Below are positions 54,279 through 63,954 of a stretch of DNA of 64,000 bases, piece by piece. The notes below the pieces were generated by a model. That model did no database searches. It worked only from the letters and a program-made list of their open reading frames with translations, and had not been told where the DNA came from. The stretch is from Phycisphaerales bacterium. Lineage in GTDB: Bacteria > Planctomycetota > Phycisphaerae > Tepidisphaerales > Tepidisphaeraceae. Made by a program: the position numbers and the translations under genes. How positions within the stretch are numbered: position 1 is the stretch's first letter; each line of letters starts with the position of its first letter. The stretch is taken from positions 1-64,000 of the forward strand of contig JAQGHM010000249.1 of assembly GCA_028291615.1 (NCBI GenBank), given 5' to 3'.

Positions 54279-56108
54279 TCACTTTTTCACACCCCGCAAC
54301 CGCGAAAGCTCCGCCGACATACTTGCCAGTTGCGGGCTCATGTCGTTCCTTGGCAGGCGGACTTCGATGACCTGCAGCGTACGGCTGCCCATGGCGCGGC
54401 GGATTGCGCCGTCGAGCTCGCCCTTGGTCTTGGCGACGGTGGATTCGCCGCCGCCGACCAGCTCGCAGATCTTACCGTAGTTCCACTGGCTGATGACGTT
54501 AAACGAACCGTCTCGGATCTTGCGCATCGTTCCGTACCCCTCATTGTTGAGGATGAGGATGATCGGGCTTTGGCCCAGGCGCGTGGCGGTGGAGATTTCA
54601 GTGCCTGTCATCTGGAACGCTCCATCGCCGACCAAAACGAGGGGCCGAAGGGCGGGGTTGGCCATGGCGACGCCGATGCCGGCGGGGACGGCGAAGCCCA
54701 TCGAAAGGTAATAGGCCGGCGCGATGAACTCGGCGCGCTTGGCGGTGCGAATGCCGACGGCGCCGAAGAGCGCATCGCCGACGTCGCTGACAACGCAGCA
54801 GTTGTCGTCGAGGTGGAGCGAGAGGATGCGGATGACCTCGCCCATGGTGAGCGGCTCGGTCAACTCAGCCTTGGCGAGCGGCTTGGGCTCGCGATGGGGG
54901 TTGGGATGTTTAAATGGGAAGGCACGAAGGGACGAAGGCACGGAGGCACGAAGGGTTTTGGACGAGCCAATTTTGAAAGCCGCGATTCCCTTGAGGTAGT
55001 CGTCAAACTCGACATCGTCGTAGTGGTGGTAGCAGACTTTGATCGCCTCGGTGGTGGCGAGGATGGTGCGGCTACGATCGAGCTTGGCGGTGTAGATGCC
55101 CAGGTTCATGTCGGTGATGAACGAGCCGAGCATGAGGACGCAGTCGGAGGATTCGACGTAATCGCGGACGTGCTGGTCGGAGGACATCGCGCCGCCGTAG
55201 ACGCCAAGGTAGAGCGGGTGGTTCTCGGCCACGGCCGATTTGCTGAGCAGGTCCGCGGCGATGGGGATATTGAATTTCTCGGCGATCTGGACGGCGAGGT
55301 CGGTGAGCCCATAACGGTGGAGTTCGACGCCGGCGAGGATGATGGGCTTCTTTGCCTTCGCGAGCATCTCGTGGGTTTCATCGAGGGCGGCGCGAAGCGT
55401 TTCGGGATCGGACTCATTGCGGAGCGGGGCGTCGTGAGCGCTAAGTTGATCGACCGGAACGGGGATCTCGCGATCGACCATGTCGTGGGGGACTTCGATG
55501 TAGACCGGGCGCTTGTGGCGGAGACAGGCGTCGATGCAGCGGATGATTTCGCCGGCGGCGCGTTCTTCATCGAGGAGGACCGCGCTGGCGACGGTGACCT
55601 CGTCGTAGACGAGGCGCTGGGTTTCGAAGGTCTTGACCTTGTGGTGGAGCAGGGGGTCTTTCTCGCGATCCTTGCGGCCGGGCGCGCCGCTGATGACAAC
55701 CACCGGCGATTTTTCCGCGTACGCGCCGGCGATCGCGTTAAGGACGTTGAGACCGCCTACACAGTAGGTAACGCAGACCAGGCCGATGCCGTTGAGGCGC
55801 GAGTAGGCGTCGGCGGCGAAACCCGCGCCGGGCTCGTGCGTCATCGTAATGCTCTGAATCGGAGATTTTTCGAGCCAGGCAAAGGTGGGTAGGGCGAAGT
55901 CGCCGGGCACGCCGAACGAGTGGCGCACGCCGCGCCGGTGGAGATAGGCGAAAAGGAACTCGCCCATAGGCATACGCGCGCGGAACTGAAACGGCGCCGG
56001 CGCGCGGGCGGCCTTGCGGGCGCTGGCGATGGCAATGGCGGCGGTGGCCTTGGCGTGACCGTTCCCATTCGCGGAATCATGGGCGAGTTTGCGGACCTTG
56101 GCGGGCAT
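54279..56108 (-). CDS. ThDP-dependent 2-keto-acid decarboxylase (pyruvate/indolepyruvate decarboxylase type)
   Basis: The 609-residue product has the N-terminal Pyr domain (SFGVPGDFALPTF, MTHEPGAGFAADAYSRLNG) and the PP domain with the ThDP motif VGDGAFQMTGTEISTATRLG and NNEGYGTMR. It is longer than the usual 550 by an Ala-rich leader of about 35 residues and a Ser/Arg-rich insert near residues 384-397 (TLRASVPSSLRAFPF) made by repeat DNA. AAGGAG lies 4-5 nt before the ATG. Substrate (pyruvate, indolepyruvate or phenylpyruvate) is not resolved. Confidence 0.88.
   Translation of the reverse strand: MPAKVRKLAHDSANGNGHAKATAAIAIASARKAARAPAPFQFRARMPMGEFLFAYLHRRGVRHSFGVPGDFALPTFAWLEKSPIQSITMTHEPGAGFAADAYSRLNGIGLVCVTYCVGGLNVLNAIAGAYAEKSPVVVISGAPGRKDREKDPLLHHKVKTFETQRLVYDEVTVASAVLLDEERAAGEIIRCIDACLRHKRPVYIEVPHDMVDREIPVPVDQLSAHDAPLRNESDPETLRAALDETHEMLAKAKKPIILAGVELHRYGLTDLAVQIAEKFNIPIAADLLSKSAVAENHPLYLGVYGGAMSSDQHVRDYVESSDCVLMLGSFITDMNLGIYTAKLDRSRTILATTEAIKVCYHHYDDVEFDDYLKGIAAFKIGSSKTLRASVPSSLRAFPFKHPNPHREPKPLAKAELTEPLTMGEVIRILSLHLDDNCCVVSDVGDALFGAVGIRTAKRAEFIAPAYYLSMGFAVPAGIGVAMANPALRPLVLVGDGAFQMTGTEISTATRLGQSPIILILNNEGYGTMRKIRDGSFNVISQWNYGKICELVGGGESTVAKTKGELDGAIRRAMGSRTLQVIEVRLPRNDMSPQLASMSAELSRLRGVKK
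54918..54957. repeat. CCTTCGTGCC-type repeat inside the decarboxylase gene
   Basis: Units GGCACGAAGG, GACGAAGGCA, CGGAGGCACGAAGG are read in frame in the minus strand as a Ser/Arg/Ala linker. The same words occur in intergenic copies at 28181 and 31911. Confidence 0.6.
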
Positions 56109-56227
56109 TGGGCTCCTTAATATCTAAAGCATCGACTCACCGACGCTAATAGATTATACGATTGGGGCGAGTTGCGGGTCGCATGCGAAAACCCCCGATT
56201 TGGGCAATCTGAAAGCAAAGGACACCG

Positions 56228-57034
56228 ATGCCAACCGTCAGCTTTATCAGCGCCAATTACGTCGCCCGTGCTTTGAGTTACAAGGGGCCGGCGGATTGGA
56301 TGCCCAACAACGATGCGACGATTAAAGCGGCGTCGGCGGAGCATTTTCTGGCGGTCGTGCAGGAGGTCGCAGCGGCGGGGTTTGAAGCGATCGACATCTG
56401 GACCGCGCATTGCCACTGGCAGCATCACGATCGCGAGGATTACCTCGAGCAGGTGAAGGGGTTCTGCTCACAGTTCGACCTGACGATCACCAGCTACGCC
56501 GGCGGGTTCCAGGCGAACGAGGCCAAAGATATCGACGCGCCGTTTCGCTTCATGAAGCAACTGGGGGCGACGCTGTTCGCGGGCGGCATTCATGGACTGC
56601 CGCCCGCCGACCTCGCGCCGATGGTGAATGAGATCTGCCATCGTTACGGTTCGCGCTGGGCGTTTGAGAATCACCCGGAGAAGACGGTCGACGAGATCTT
56701 CGCCAAGATCGACGGCGGGCGGCACGACCGCGTCGGCGTGGCGCTCGACACAGGTTGGTGCGGCACACAGGCGATGGACGCGCTGGACGCGGTCAAGCGC
56801 GTGCGCGAGGCCGACAAGCTCTTCATCGTGCACCTGAAGGACGTGGTTGCCGTGGGCGCGCACGACACCTGCGCGATTGGCGAGGGAATTGTCCCGTGCG
56901 AACGCGTCGTGCGTTACCTGGTGCAGTCGGGATGGGAGGGAGATATCGCGATCGAGCACGAGCCGTACGATCGGGACCCGATGCCGGAGATCGTGCGGAG
57001 TTTTGCGCGCGTGAAGGAATGGTTGAAGGGATGA
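56228..57034 (+). CDS. Sugar phosphate isomerase/epimerase-like TIM-barrel protein
   Basis: The 268-residue product belongs to the AP-endonuclease-2-type TIM barrel family: DIWTAHCHWQHHD, WAFENHPEKTVDEIFA, GVALDTGWCGTQ, FIVHLKDVVAVGAHD and IAIEHEPYDRDP give the metal ligands (E, D, H, E). Such enzymes act on sugars or inositols. AAAGGA precedes the ATG. Confidence 0.85.
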   Translation: MPTVSFISANYVARALSYKGPADWMPNNDATIKAASAEHFLAVVQEVAAAGFEAIDIWTAHCHWQHHDREDYLEQVKGFCSQFDLTITSYAGGFQANEAKDIDAPFRFMKQLGATLFAGGIHGLPPADLAPMVNEICHRYGSRWAFENHPEKTVDEIFAKIDGGRHDRVGVALDTGWCGTQAMDALDAVKRVREADKLFIVHLKDVVAVGAHDTCAIGEGIVPCERVVRYLVQSGWEGDIAIEHEPYDRDPMPEIVRSFARVKEWLKG

Positions 57035-57045
57035 GGCGAAGTTAA

Positions 57046-58647
57046 TCAAGGCGTCTTGGGAGCAGCAGCGGTGACATCGATCACGCGCTTCTGAGGATCG
57101 ACTGCGGTCACCTTTCCAAAGTCGATGTTTTTCACCAGCGCGTCGAGATCAGGCACGGGGGCGAGGTAGATGCTCAGGGTGGCGTTGCTGCGGCTCATGA
57201 TCGTGGACGTTGCGCCGCTCAGCACCTTCAGGCGGTCGAAGATCTCCTGCTTGTTCCCTTCCGACACGTTATCGACGAAGACGCGCACCACGCGGTTGAC
57301 GCCGTGGTCGCGCACCATGCGATCGTAAAAATTGTCGCGCGTCGGCGGAACACGGTCGAACGGAAACCGGCCGGGAATCCTCGCCATGTTCTCGGGAACC
57401 AGCGTGTAGACGTCGCCGGACGGCGGGAACGGGAAGGTGGGGTGATCGGCAGGCGCAGGCGCGACTCGATTGACGACAACAGGGCGATCGACCGGCGGCC
57501 GCTCGTTAATCGTTACGGCATCACTGGGCGTCGCCCGCGTGGCCGGCGCCGTAGCAGGTCCGGTCGAGGCCATCGGGCGCGGGTCACCCTTCGGCAGGGC
57601 CTCGGGACCGCGATGAGTGAAAATGAAGATCCCGACGGCGGCGATCATGGCCAGCGTGACGGCGCCGACCGCCATCTTCCACGCCGTCGTCGGGCCGCGC
57701 GCGTCGAGTCGTTCCAGTTCCTGCCGCACATCCGCCACGCCCGCGTACCGATTCTGCGGCAGCGTTTCAAGACAGCGGAGCACGACGCGGTTGAGGCGCG
57801 CGTCCGCGGCGGGCGGGGCGAAGCGGCCCAGCGGCAACTGCCCGCTCAGCATCTCGTACAGCACAACGCCCAGCGCATACACATCCGCGCGGGCGTCAAC
57901 TTCGTTCGGTTTCTGCCGTTGTTCCGGGGCCATGTAATCCGGCGTACCCATCAGCCGGTTGGGTGCGGTCATGGAGAAATCAGTGGGCCGGCGCTGGATG
58001 AGTTTGGCGAGGCCGAAGTCGGCAACGCGGACGCGCACGCCGCCGCTCGCACGCTCTTCGAGCAGGATATTCTCCGGCTTGATGTCGCGGTGGATCACCC
58101 CGCGGCCATGAGCGTATTCCAGCGCATCGCAGACCTGCCTCGCGATATCAACGGCCTCGACCTGCGGCATCGGCCCGCGCTCAATTCGCTGTCGCAGGCT
58201 TTGCCCCGCGATCAGCTCCATAACGAGGTGGCAGTAGCGACTTGACTCGCCGAACTCGTAAGCCGCCACGATATTGGGATGGCTGAGGTTCGCCAGGATG
58301 CGGGCCTCGTTGGCGAAGCGCTCGGCGAAGCTGGGGTCTTCGTACGCTTCGCGCGGGAAGAGCTTCACGGCGACCGGGCGGTCGAGGCTCCGCTGGCGGG
58401 CCTTGTAAACGAACCCCATGCCGCCGCGCCCGATCAGTTCGATCACTTCGAGCCCAACCAGGAGACCGCCCAGGTCATCGGCATCGGGTGGATCGAAGTT
58501 GCGCAGCCCGCCGCGGAATGCCGCGCTGCCGCTCCCGCCGCCAACCAAGGCGCTCCGCATCAGGCAGCGCGGGCAAAGGCCCAGCGTGCGCGCGTCGGTC
58601 GGCACTCCCTGACCGCATTCAGAACATTTGGCGAGATTGAGCACCAT
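57046..58647 (-). CDS. Membrane Ser/Thr protein kinase
   Basis: The 533-residue product has an N-terminal zinc ribbon (CSECGQG...CPRC). The kinase domain spans about 66-315: Gly loop [12 protein letters not shown]95, HRDIKPEN (186-193, with catalytic D188) and DFG (210-212). A membrane helix at 322-345 ([18 protein letters not shown]) places the last 190 residues outside; their function is unknown. It starts 9 bp after the sigma gene, in the same operon. Confidence 0.93.
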   Translation of the reverse strand: MVLNLAKCSECGQGVPTDARTLGLCPRCLMRSALVGGGSGSAAFRGGLRNFDPPDADDLGGLLVGLEVIELIGRGGMGFVYKARQRSLDRPVAVKLFPREAYEDPSFAERFANEARILANLSHPNIVAAYEFGESSRYCHLVMELIAGQSLRQRIERGPMPQVEAVDIARQVCDALEYAHGRGVIHRDIKPENILLEERASGGVRVRVADFGLAKLIQRRPTDFSMTAPNRLMGTPDYMAPEQRQKPNEVDARADVYALGVVLYEMLSGQLPLGRFAPPAADARLNRVVLRCLETLPQNRYAGVADVRQELERLDARGPTTAWKMAVGAVTLAMIAAVGIFIFTHRGPEALPKGDPRPMASTGPATAPATRATPSDAVTINERPPVDRPVVVNRVAPAPADHPTFPFPPSGDVYTLVPENMARIPGRFPFDRVPPTRDNFYDRMVRDHGVNRVVRVFVDNVSEGNKQEIFDRLKVLSGATSTIMSRSNATLSIYLAPVPDLDALVKNIDFGKVTAVDPQKRVIDVTAAAPKTP

Positions 58648-58656
58648 AAGGCCGTC

Positions 58657-59442
58657 TCAGTTCCCCAGCGCCGCGAACAATTCGGCAATCTCCTGATCCA
58701 CGTCGGCTTCGTCCGTCACCGTCGCGGCGATCTCACGCCGCAGGGCCGCGCGATACCGTTCGCGCAAGCGATGCACGGCCACCTTCACCGCCCCTTCGGT
58801 CATGCCCAGCCGCTTGCCCGTCTGCGCGTAAGACGGCGCGCCAACTTCGCCGACCAAGTACACCTTGAGCGCCGCGAACAACTCGCCGCGGCCTGATTGC
58901 GTGAACTCCGCAGCAACGTCCGCCAGCGTCCGCTCCAGCACCGTCAATGCCCACCGCCGTTCAAATACCTTCTGCGCCGTCAACTCGTGCCCCGGCTCGA
59001 GACTGTAGCGGCCTTCAGCGTCCACGAAATCGATCGACAGCGGCGCTTTGCCGCCGCCGCGCTTTTGCGCCTGCGTCTTATCCCATTCATTGGCCAGAAA
59101 TCGCTTCAGGCAGACGAGCAGGAACGTGCGGAACTTTCCCTTGTCCGGACCCACGTCATCGATGTAACGCTTCTCCAGCATCCGGGCGAAAAATTCCTGG
59201 GTCAGATCCTGCGCGGCCTCGTGCGACCGCCCCTGGCGGCGGACGTAGGCGTAGATCGGGTACCAATAAGTGCCGCAGAGTTCCGACAGCGCGCCCGCAG
59301 ACCGCGGCGATGTCTCGTCCGCGGCGGTCAACACCATGCTCCAGCGCGTCGTGGCGAATCGCCCGTTTTCCACCGACAGGTTCCTTCTCGATCGGGGCTT
59401 GTTAACCTCGGGCAGCGTAAGGAACGCAATGGCGGATCGCAA
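58657..59442 (-). CDS. ECF-type sigma factor linked to the kinase
   Basis: About 261 residues. A TTG start with GGGAG 6 nt upstream. Region 2 begins TTRWSMVLTAADE and includes YVRRQGRSHEAAQDLTQEFF; region 4 is SYAQTGKRLGMTEGAVKVAVHRLRER. The inter-region linker is longer than usual. This matches the planctomycetal ECF sigma factors found with Ser/Thr kinases; phosphorylation by the kinase downstream is plausible but inferred. Confidence 0.88.
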   Translation of the reverse strand: MRSAIAFLTLPEVNKPRSRRNLSVENGRFATTRWSMVLTAADETSPRSAGALSELCGTYWYPIYAYVRRQGRSHEAAQDLTQEFFARMLEKRYIDDVGPDKGKFRTFLLVCLKRFLANEWDKTQAQKRGGGKAPLSIDFVDAEGRYSLEPGHELTAQKVFERRWALTVLERTLADVAAEFTQSGRGELFAALKVYLVGEVGAPSYAQTGKRLGMTEGAVKVAVHRLRERYRAALRREIAATVTDEADVDQEIAELFAALGN

Positions 59443-59613
59443 GCGAAACTCCCGCGGTTAGATAAGCAGGGGGCGGCGGGCGTTACACGGCGCGGAATTT
59501 TGGGCAGAATTATCCTAAGAAACCGGCAGGCCCGTGCGTCAAAGGGGGTGAATCGCACGCAACGGCGGCCAAGAGTCGAGACGCAACGCGCAGCCATTTA
59601 ATTTCGGAGAAGG

Positions 59614-60147
59614 ATGCACGCGGCCACGCCCGAGCCCCCTGACGCTGACGCCGCCGACGACGATTGGGTCAGTCCGCTGGTCGCCCGCTACGAGGGCCCG
59701 CTGATCCTCTACGCCGAGCGGCTTCTGGGCGAACCGCCCCGCGCCCGCGACGTGGTGCAGGAGACGTTCCTCAGGCTTTGCCGCACCCCGCGCGGCGACA
59801 TCGCCGGACACGAGGCGGCCTGGCTCTACACCGTCTGCCGGCGAGCGGCGCTGGACGTCAAACGCAAGGAGCGACGCATGACACTCATGACCGACCAGAC
59901 CGCCGCCACTTTCCCCAGCCCATCGCCCGATCCCGCAACCGCGATCGAGCGCAGCGAATCCGCCGCCGAGGTGATGCGCATGCTCGACCGCCTTCCCGAA
60001 AACCAGAAGGAAGCGATCACTCTGAAGTTCGGCCACGGCCTCTCCTATAGGGAGATCGCCGAGATCACCGGCCACACCGTGAGCAACGTCGGCTTCCTCA
60101 TTCACACGGGACTCAAGACCGTCCGCCAGCGACTGATGCCGGTTTGA
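59614..60147 (+). CDS. ECF sigma factor of the VWA protein operon
   Basis: The 177-residue product has a short classical ECF form: region 2 EPPRARDVVQETFLRL, HEAAWLYTVCRRAALD; region 4 RLPENQKEAITLKFGHGLSY followed by REIAEITGHTVSNVG. GGAGAAGG is just upstream of the ATG. It is divergent from the kinase-linked sigma gene with 171 bp between. The next gene begins 25 bp after the stop. Confidence 0.92.
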   Translation: MHAATPEPPDADAADDDWVSPLVARYEGPLILYAERLLGEPPRARDVVQETFLRLCRTPRGDIAGHEAAWLYTVCRRAALDVKRKERRMTLMTDQTAATFPSPSPDPATAIERSESAAEVMRMLDRLPENQKEAITLKFGHGLSYREIAEITGHTVSNVGFLIHTGLKTVRQRLMPV

Positions 60148-60172
60148 AACTTTGAAATTCGGAGCAACCCCC

Positions 60173-63160
60173 ATGACAAATCCAATGACACATGATGACC
60201 CCAGGCTTACCGCGTATGCGCTGAATGAACTCGAAGACGCCGATCGCGCCGCGGTCGAGGCATTCCTCGCCGGCGACGAGACGGCGCGGCGCTTTGTCGA
60301 AGAGACACGGCAGACCGCGGCGATGCTCTCCCGCACCCTGCAAAGCGTTCCAACGCCGACGCTGACGGTGGAACAGCGGCAGGCGATCACGGCGGCGGCG
60401 GCTGCGCCCGCAGCGGGGACGCGCGCTTTGAATTATCAGTCGACCGCGCAACGATCCCGCGCCCCGTGGGCGCGGTGGGCACTGGCGACCGCCGCCTGCG
60501 CGGCGCTGGCCGCGGGCGGGTTTGCGATGTTGCGCGGGCCGCGGGCAATGATGCCGCGCGGGACCGTGGTAGGCCCGGCGTCGCAGCCGCAAGTTGACGC
60601 GGAGTCGCGTCGTATCACGATAGCCGCCTTATCCGAGCGATCGCAGGAGCAGACCCGCAAGCGCAACTACGAGCAGGCGTTGGGGATCCTCCAGCAGATC
60701 CTGGACCTCGACCCGAGCAACGACTACGCCCGCGGCGCTTACCCGCTGGTGTATGACCTCTTTCAACGCTATGCCGTCCGCGAACATCGCGAACTGCGGA
60801 ACCGCGAGTTCACCAACCAGTTGAACCAGGCTGAGGAGAAGAAGATCCCGTACGAGGACATCCTGCGATATCCCGAGAACTGGCCAGACTTATCGCTCAG
60901 TGATCTTGGAACTGGCGGAACCGGCGGTGGCGGCGGTGGGCGGGCCGGTCGCGGTGCCAGCGGTGGTCAGACCAGTAATGATTTCTTAAATGCGTCCGAC
61001 CCAGCCGCCGTCTCCTTGGAATACCACGTGGACGCGACCTCGGCGAACCCTTCACAACCCGGTCAGCAGGCCAGTTCCGGCAATGCGCTTTCGAAATCCG
61101 GAGCGGGCACGGTCACATTCCGTAATGTGACCGGCGCCGTTCCTTCGACGAGTGGCGGCTTCCTCACCCTCGGAGACAAGTCCCAGCCTGTTGACGGGAC
61201 GGGATTGATCGTGAGCAGTGGCGCCGTCAATGCAAGCACCACGGCCGGGGTCACGTTTGACATCGAGCAGAAATCATCGGGCAACGGCACCGTTATGTTG
61301 TCGGGCGTCAATAACTACACCGGCACGACCACAATCAACGGTGGAACGCTCGTCACTGGCGGCAACGCACTTCCTAAATGGGCCGGTGATTCAGTCTTAC
61401 TTCCCGGTACAGACTGGGGCGAAGCAAGTAAGGATGGGGGCAAGGCCGTTCCGCAGGGACTGAAGCCAAATTCAACGCCTGCAATTGCCACGACACGATT
61501 ACCGGCATCCATTGAAATTCGCAAAGACGATACGAGATATCGCTTTTCAGAAGGTCTTCGCTCCGCCCGCGAAGCATTGGCTCGCAACGACCAAGCCGGG
61601 GCACGCGCTGCCGTCGCGCAGACGCGTGGGCTGATGGACAACATAGCCGATCGTTATACCCCCGCCGAACTCGGTGAATTCACCGTCGCCCTCCGCCAGG
61701 TCGAGGCCGCCATCCCGGGCACCGAGTCCTATGCGCTGATCAACGACAACCCCTTCAACGCCGTCATCGATCAGCCGCTTTCCACATTCTCCATCGATGT
61801 TGACACCGCCTCCTACGCCAACATCCGCCGATTCATCGATCAAGGCCAACTCCCACCGCCCGATGCGGTGCGGATCGAAGAGATGCTGAATTACTTCCCC
61901 TATTCCTACGAAAAGCCCGCGCCCGATTCGAAAGAGCCCTTCAAGGCCGCTGTAGAAGTGGCAGGTTGCCCGTGGAACTCTGCGCATCGCCTCGCCCGCG
62001 TCGCGATCAAGGGAAGGGAAATCGCCCACGACAAGCGGCCGGTCTCCAACCTCGTCTTCCTGGTCGATGTCTCCGGCTCGATGAACGAGCCGAAGAAACT
62101 GCCGCTGGTCAAGGAGGGGCTCAAGCTGATGGTCAACGAGCTGACCGAGAACGACCGCATCTCGATCGTCGTCTACGCCGGCAACGCCGGCCTGGTGCTT
62201 CCCTCCACCTGCGCCGATCCCAAGAGCAAGGACACCATCCTCGCCGCGATCGACAACCTCTCCGCCGGCGGTTCGACTAACGGCGGCCAGGGCATCGAGC
62301 TCGCCTACAAGATCGCCACCGACAACTTCATCAAAGGCGGCACCAACCGCGTCCTGCTCGCCACCGACGGCGACTGGAACGTCGGCGTTACCGATCAGTC
62401 CTCCCTCATCAACCTGATCCAGGACAAAGCAAAATCAGGCGTCTTCCTTTCCGTGCTCGGCTACGGGTTTGGAAATCTGAAAGACTCGACGATGGAAAAA
62501 CTCGCCGACAAGGGCAACGGCCACTACGCCTACATCGACAGCATCAAGGAAGCCCGCAAAGTGCTCGTTGAAGAGATGAGCGGCACGCTCGTGACCATCG
62601 CCAAGGACGTCAAGATTCAGGTCGAGTTCAACCCCGCCAAGGTCGAGAGCTACCGCCTGATCGGCTATGAGAACCGCATGCTCCGCAAGGAAGACTTCAA
62701 CAATGACAAGATCGACGCCGGCGAGATCGGCGCTGGGCACTGTGTGACCGCGCTGTACGAGCTGGTGCCCGCCACCAAGGCGTCCGCCCCTACCACGCGC
62801 CCAGTCGCAGCGACGCAACCCGAGGTCGATGCCCTGAAATATCAGAAGCACGAGCTCGTCGACAGCGGCGACCTGATGACGCTCAAGCTGCGTTTCAAGC
62901 AACCCGATGGCGACACCAGCACCAAGATTGAAATCCCCGCGACCGACAAGGGTGTCTCGTATTCAAAGGCCAGCGAAGACTTCAAATTCACCGCCGCCGT
63001 CGCGCAGTTCGGAATGATTCTCCGTAACTCACCGCACAAGGGGACCGCCAGCCTCGACGGCGTGATCGAGCTCGCTGACGAAGGAAAAGGAAAGGACGAA
63101 AAAGGATATCGCGGTGAATTCGTCGAACTCGCCAGGAAGGCCAAAGCGCTGAGCAAATAG
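60173..63160 (+). CDS. VWA (YfbK-type) protein with anti-sigma-like N-terminus and autotransporter-type beta-repeat insert
   Basis: About 995 residues. Residues 1-55 (DDPRLTAYALNELEDADR) resemble the anti-sigma zinc-finger domain without its cysteines. A membrane helix lies at about 101-118, then a TPR-like segment. Residues 246-420 are Gly/Ser/Thr-rich with a strand repeat GTVMLSGVNNYTGTTTINGG. A YfbK N-domain (NPFNAVIDQPLSTFSIDVDT) is followed by the VWA domain with MIDAS motif DVSGSMN at 632 and a DUF3520-like C-terminus. It probably controls the sigma factor from the membrane. GGAG precedes ATG 60173. Confidence 0.88.
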   Translation: MTNPMTHDDPRLTAYALNELEDADRAAVEAFLAGDETARRFVEETRQTAAMLSRTLQSVPTPTLTVEQRQAITAAAAAPAAGTRALNYQSTAQRSRAPWARWALATAACAALAAGGFAMLRGPRAMMPRGTVVGPASQPQVDAESRRITIAALSERSQEQTRKRNYEQALGILQQILDLDPSNDYARGAYPLVYDLFQRYAVREHRELRNREFTNQLNQAEEKKIPYEDILRYPENWPDLSLSDLGTGGTGGGGGGRAGRGASGGQTSNDFLNASDPAAVSLEYHVDATSANPSQPGQQASSGNALSKSGAGTVTFRNVTGAVPSTSGGFLTLGDKSQPVDGTGLIVSSGAVNASTTAGVTFDIEQKSSGNGTVMLSGVNNYTGTTTINGGTLVTGGNALPKWAGDSVLLPGTDWGEASKDGGKAVPQGLKPNSTPAIATTRLPASIEIRKDDTRYRFSEGLRSAREALARNDQAGARAAVAQTRGLMDNIADRYTPAELGEFTVALRQVEAAIPGTESYALINDNPFNAVIDQPLSTFSIDVDTASYANIRRFIDQGQLPPPDAVRIEEMLNYFPYSYEKPAPDSKEPFKAAVEVAGCPWNSAHRLARVAIKGREIAHDKRPVSNLVFLVDVSGSMNEPKKLPLVKEGLKLMVNELTENDRISIVVYAGNAGLVLPSTCADPKSKDTILAAIDNLSAGGSTNGGQGIELAYKIATDNFIKGGTNRVLLATDGDWNVGVTDQSSLINLIQDKAKSGVFLSVLGYGFGNLKDSTMEKLADKGNGHYAYIDSIKEARKVLVEEMSGTLVTIAKDVKIQVEFNPAKVESYRLIGYENRMLRKEDFNNDKIDAGEIGAGHCVTALYELVPATKASAPTTRPVAATQPEVDALKYQKHELVDSGDLMTLKLRFKQPDGDTSTKIEIPATDKGVSYSKASEDFKFTAAVAQFGMILRNSPHKGTASLDGVIELADEGKGKDEKGYRGEFVELARKAKALSK

Positions 63161-63183
63161 CGCCGTCGGAAAATCTTGAGCAC

Positions 63184-63284
63184 ACGCCGCCGCTGAATCC
63201 TCGCGCGAACCGTAGCGCGGATCCGGGAAAGAAGACCCCCCGGATCCGCGACGCGCGAGGGCTCAACGGCGGCGTTCTCTTTTT
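63184..63284 (+). terminator. Large rho-independent terminator after the VWA gene
   Basis: A stem of about 38-44 nt per arm: ACGCCGCCG, CCTCGCGCG and CGCGGATCCGGG on the left pair with their complements on the right after small bulges. The right arm is followed by TTCTCTTTTTT. Confidence 0.88.
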
Positions 63285-63432
63285 TCCTGCCCTTGTCGCA
63301 AAGAAGTATTTGCAGGCATATGTCAGCTTTTTCGACGCACTTCGCAACGTCTTGGGTTATCCTTTGGGGCCATGGATCGGTAAGCGCCTGCCTGTGATGG
63401 CGCCGGGAGGAGTGGAAAGGAGTCTTCCGCTG

Positions 63433-63954
63433 ATGGCGACGATTCTGATCATCGACGACGAGGCCGCTTGCAGGAACCCGCTCGCACGGCTGCTGCAGAT
63501 CGAGGGTTATGAAATCACCCAGGCCGCTGACGGCCTCGAAGCATTGCAGCGTCTTGAAGAACGCCCGCACGACCTGCTGCTGCTCGACCTCCTGATGCCA
63601 CGGATGGACGGCGTCACGTTCCTCGAACGCCTCCGCGGCGACCCCCGCTTCGCCGATATCCCCGTCTTCCTGATCACCGCCAACCATGACCCGCGCATGC
63701 TCAACCGCGCCAAAGAGCTGGGCATTCAGCAATACCTCTTCAAAGGCGACGTCCCCTTCATGCGCATGCTCGAGCTGATCAAGAAGACGCTGGGCGAACC
63801 CTACACCCCGATCCGCCGCGGCCGCCGACCCAAAAATCCGCAGGCCCAGCCACCCCCACAGCACGACGGCAACGGATCATCCGCGAAGACCGGCCGGGCC
63901 AACTTCGACTCAAGCGACGACGCCCCCGCCGACGCGGAATTCACGCGCGATTGA
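63433..63954 (+). CDS. Single-domain response regulator (receiver) with disordered tail
   Basis: About 173 residues. The receiver fold shows IIDDE at the start, the phospho-acceptor Asp in LLLLDLLMPRMDG, T in VFLITAN, and K in QYLFKGD. No DNA-binding output domain; the last 50 residues are polar and basic or acidic. AAAGGAG lies about 10 nt before the ATG. The cognate kinase is not in the window. The last 46 bp after it may hold the end of a leftward gene; too short to call. Confidence 0.88.
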   Translation: MATILIIDDEAACRNPLARLLQIEGYEITQAADGLEALQRLEERPHDLLLLDLLMPRMDGVTFLERLRGDPRFADIPVFLITANHDPRMLNRAKELGIQQYLFKGDVPFMRMLELIKKTLGEPYTPIRRGRRPKNPQAQPPPQHDGNGSSAKTGRANFDSSDDAPADAEFTRD

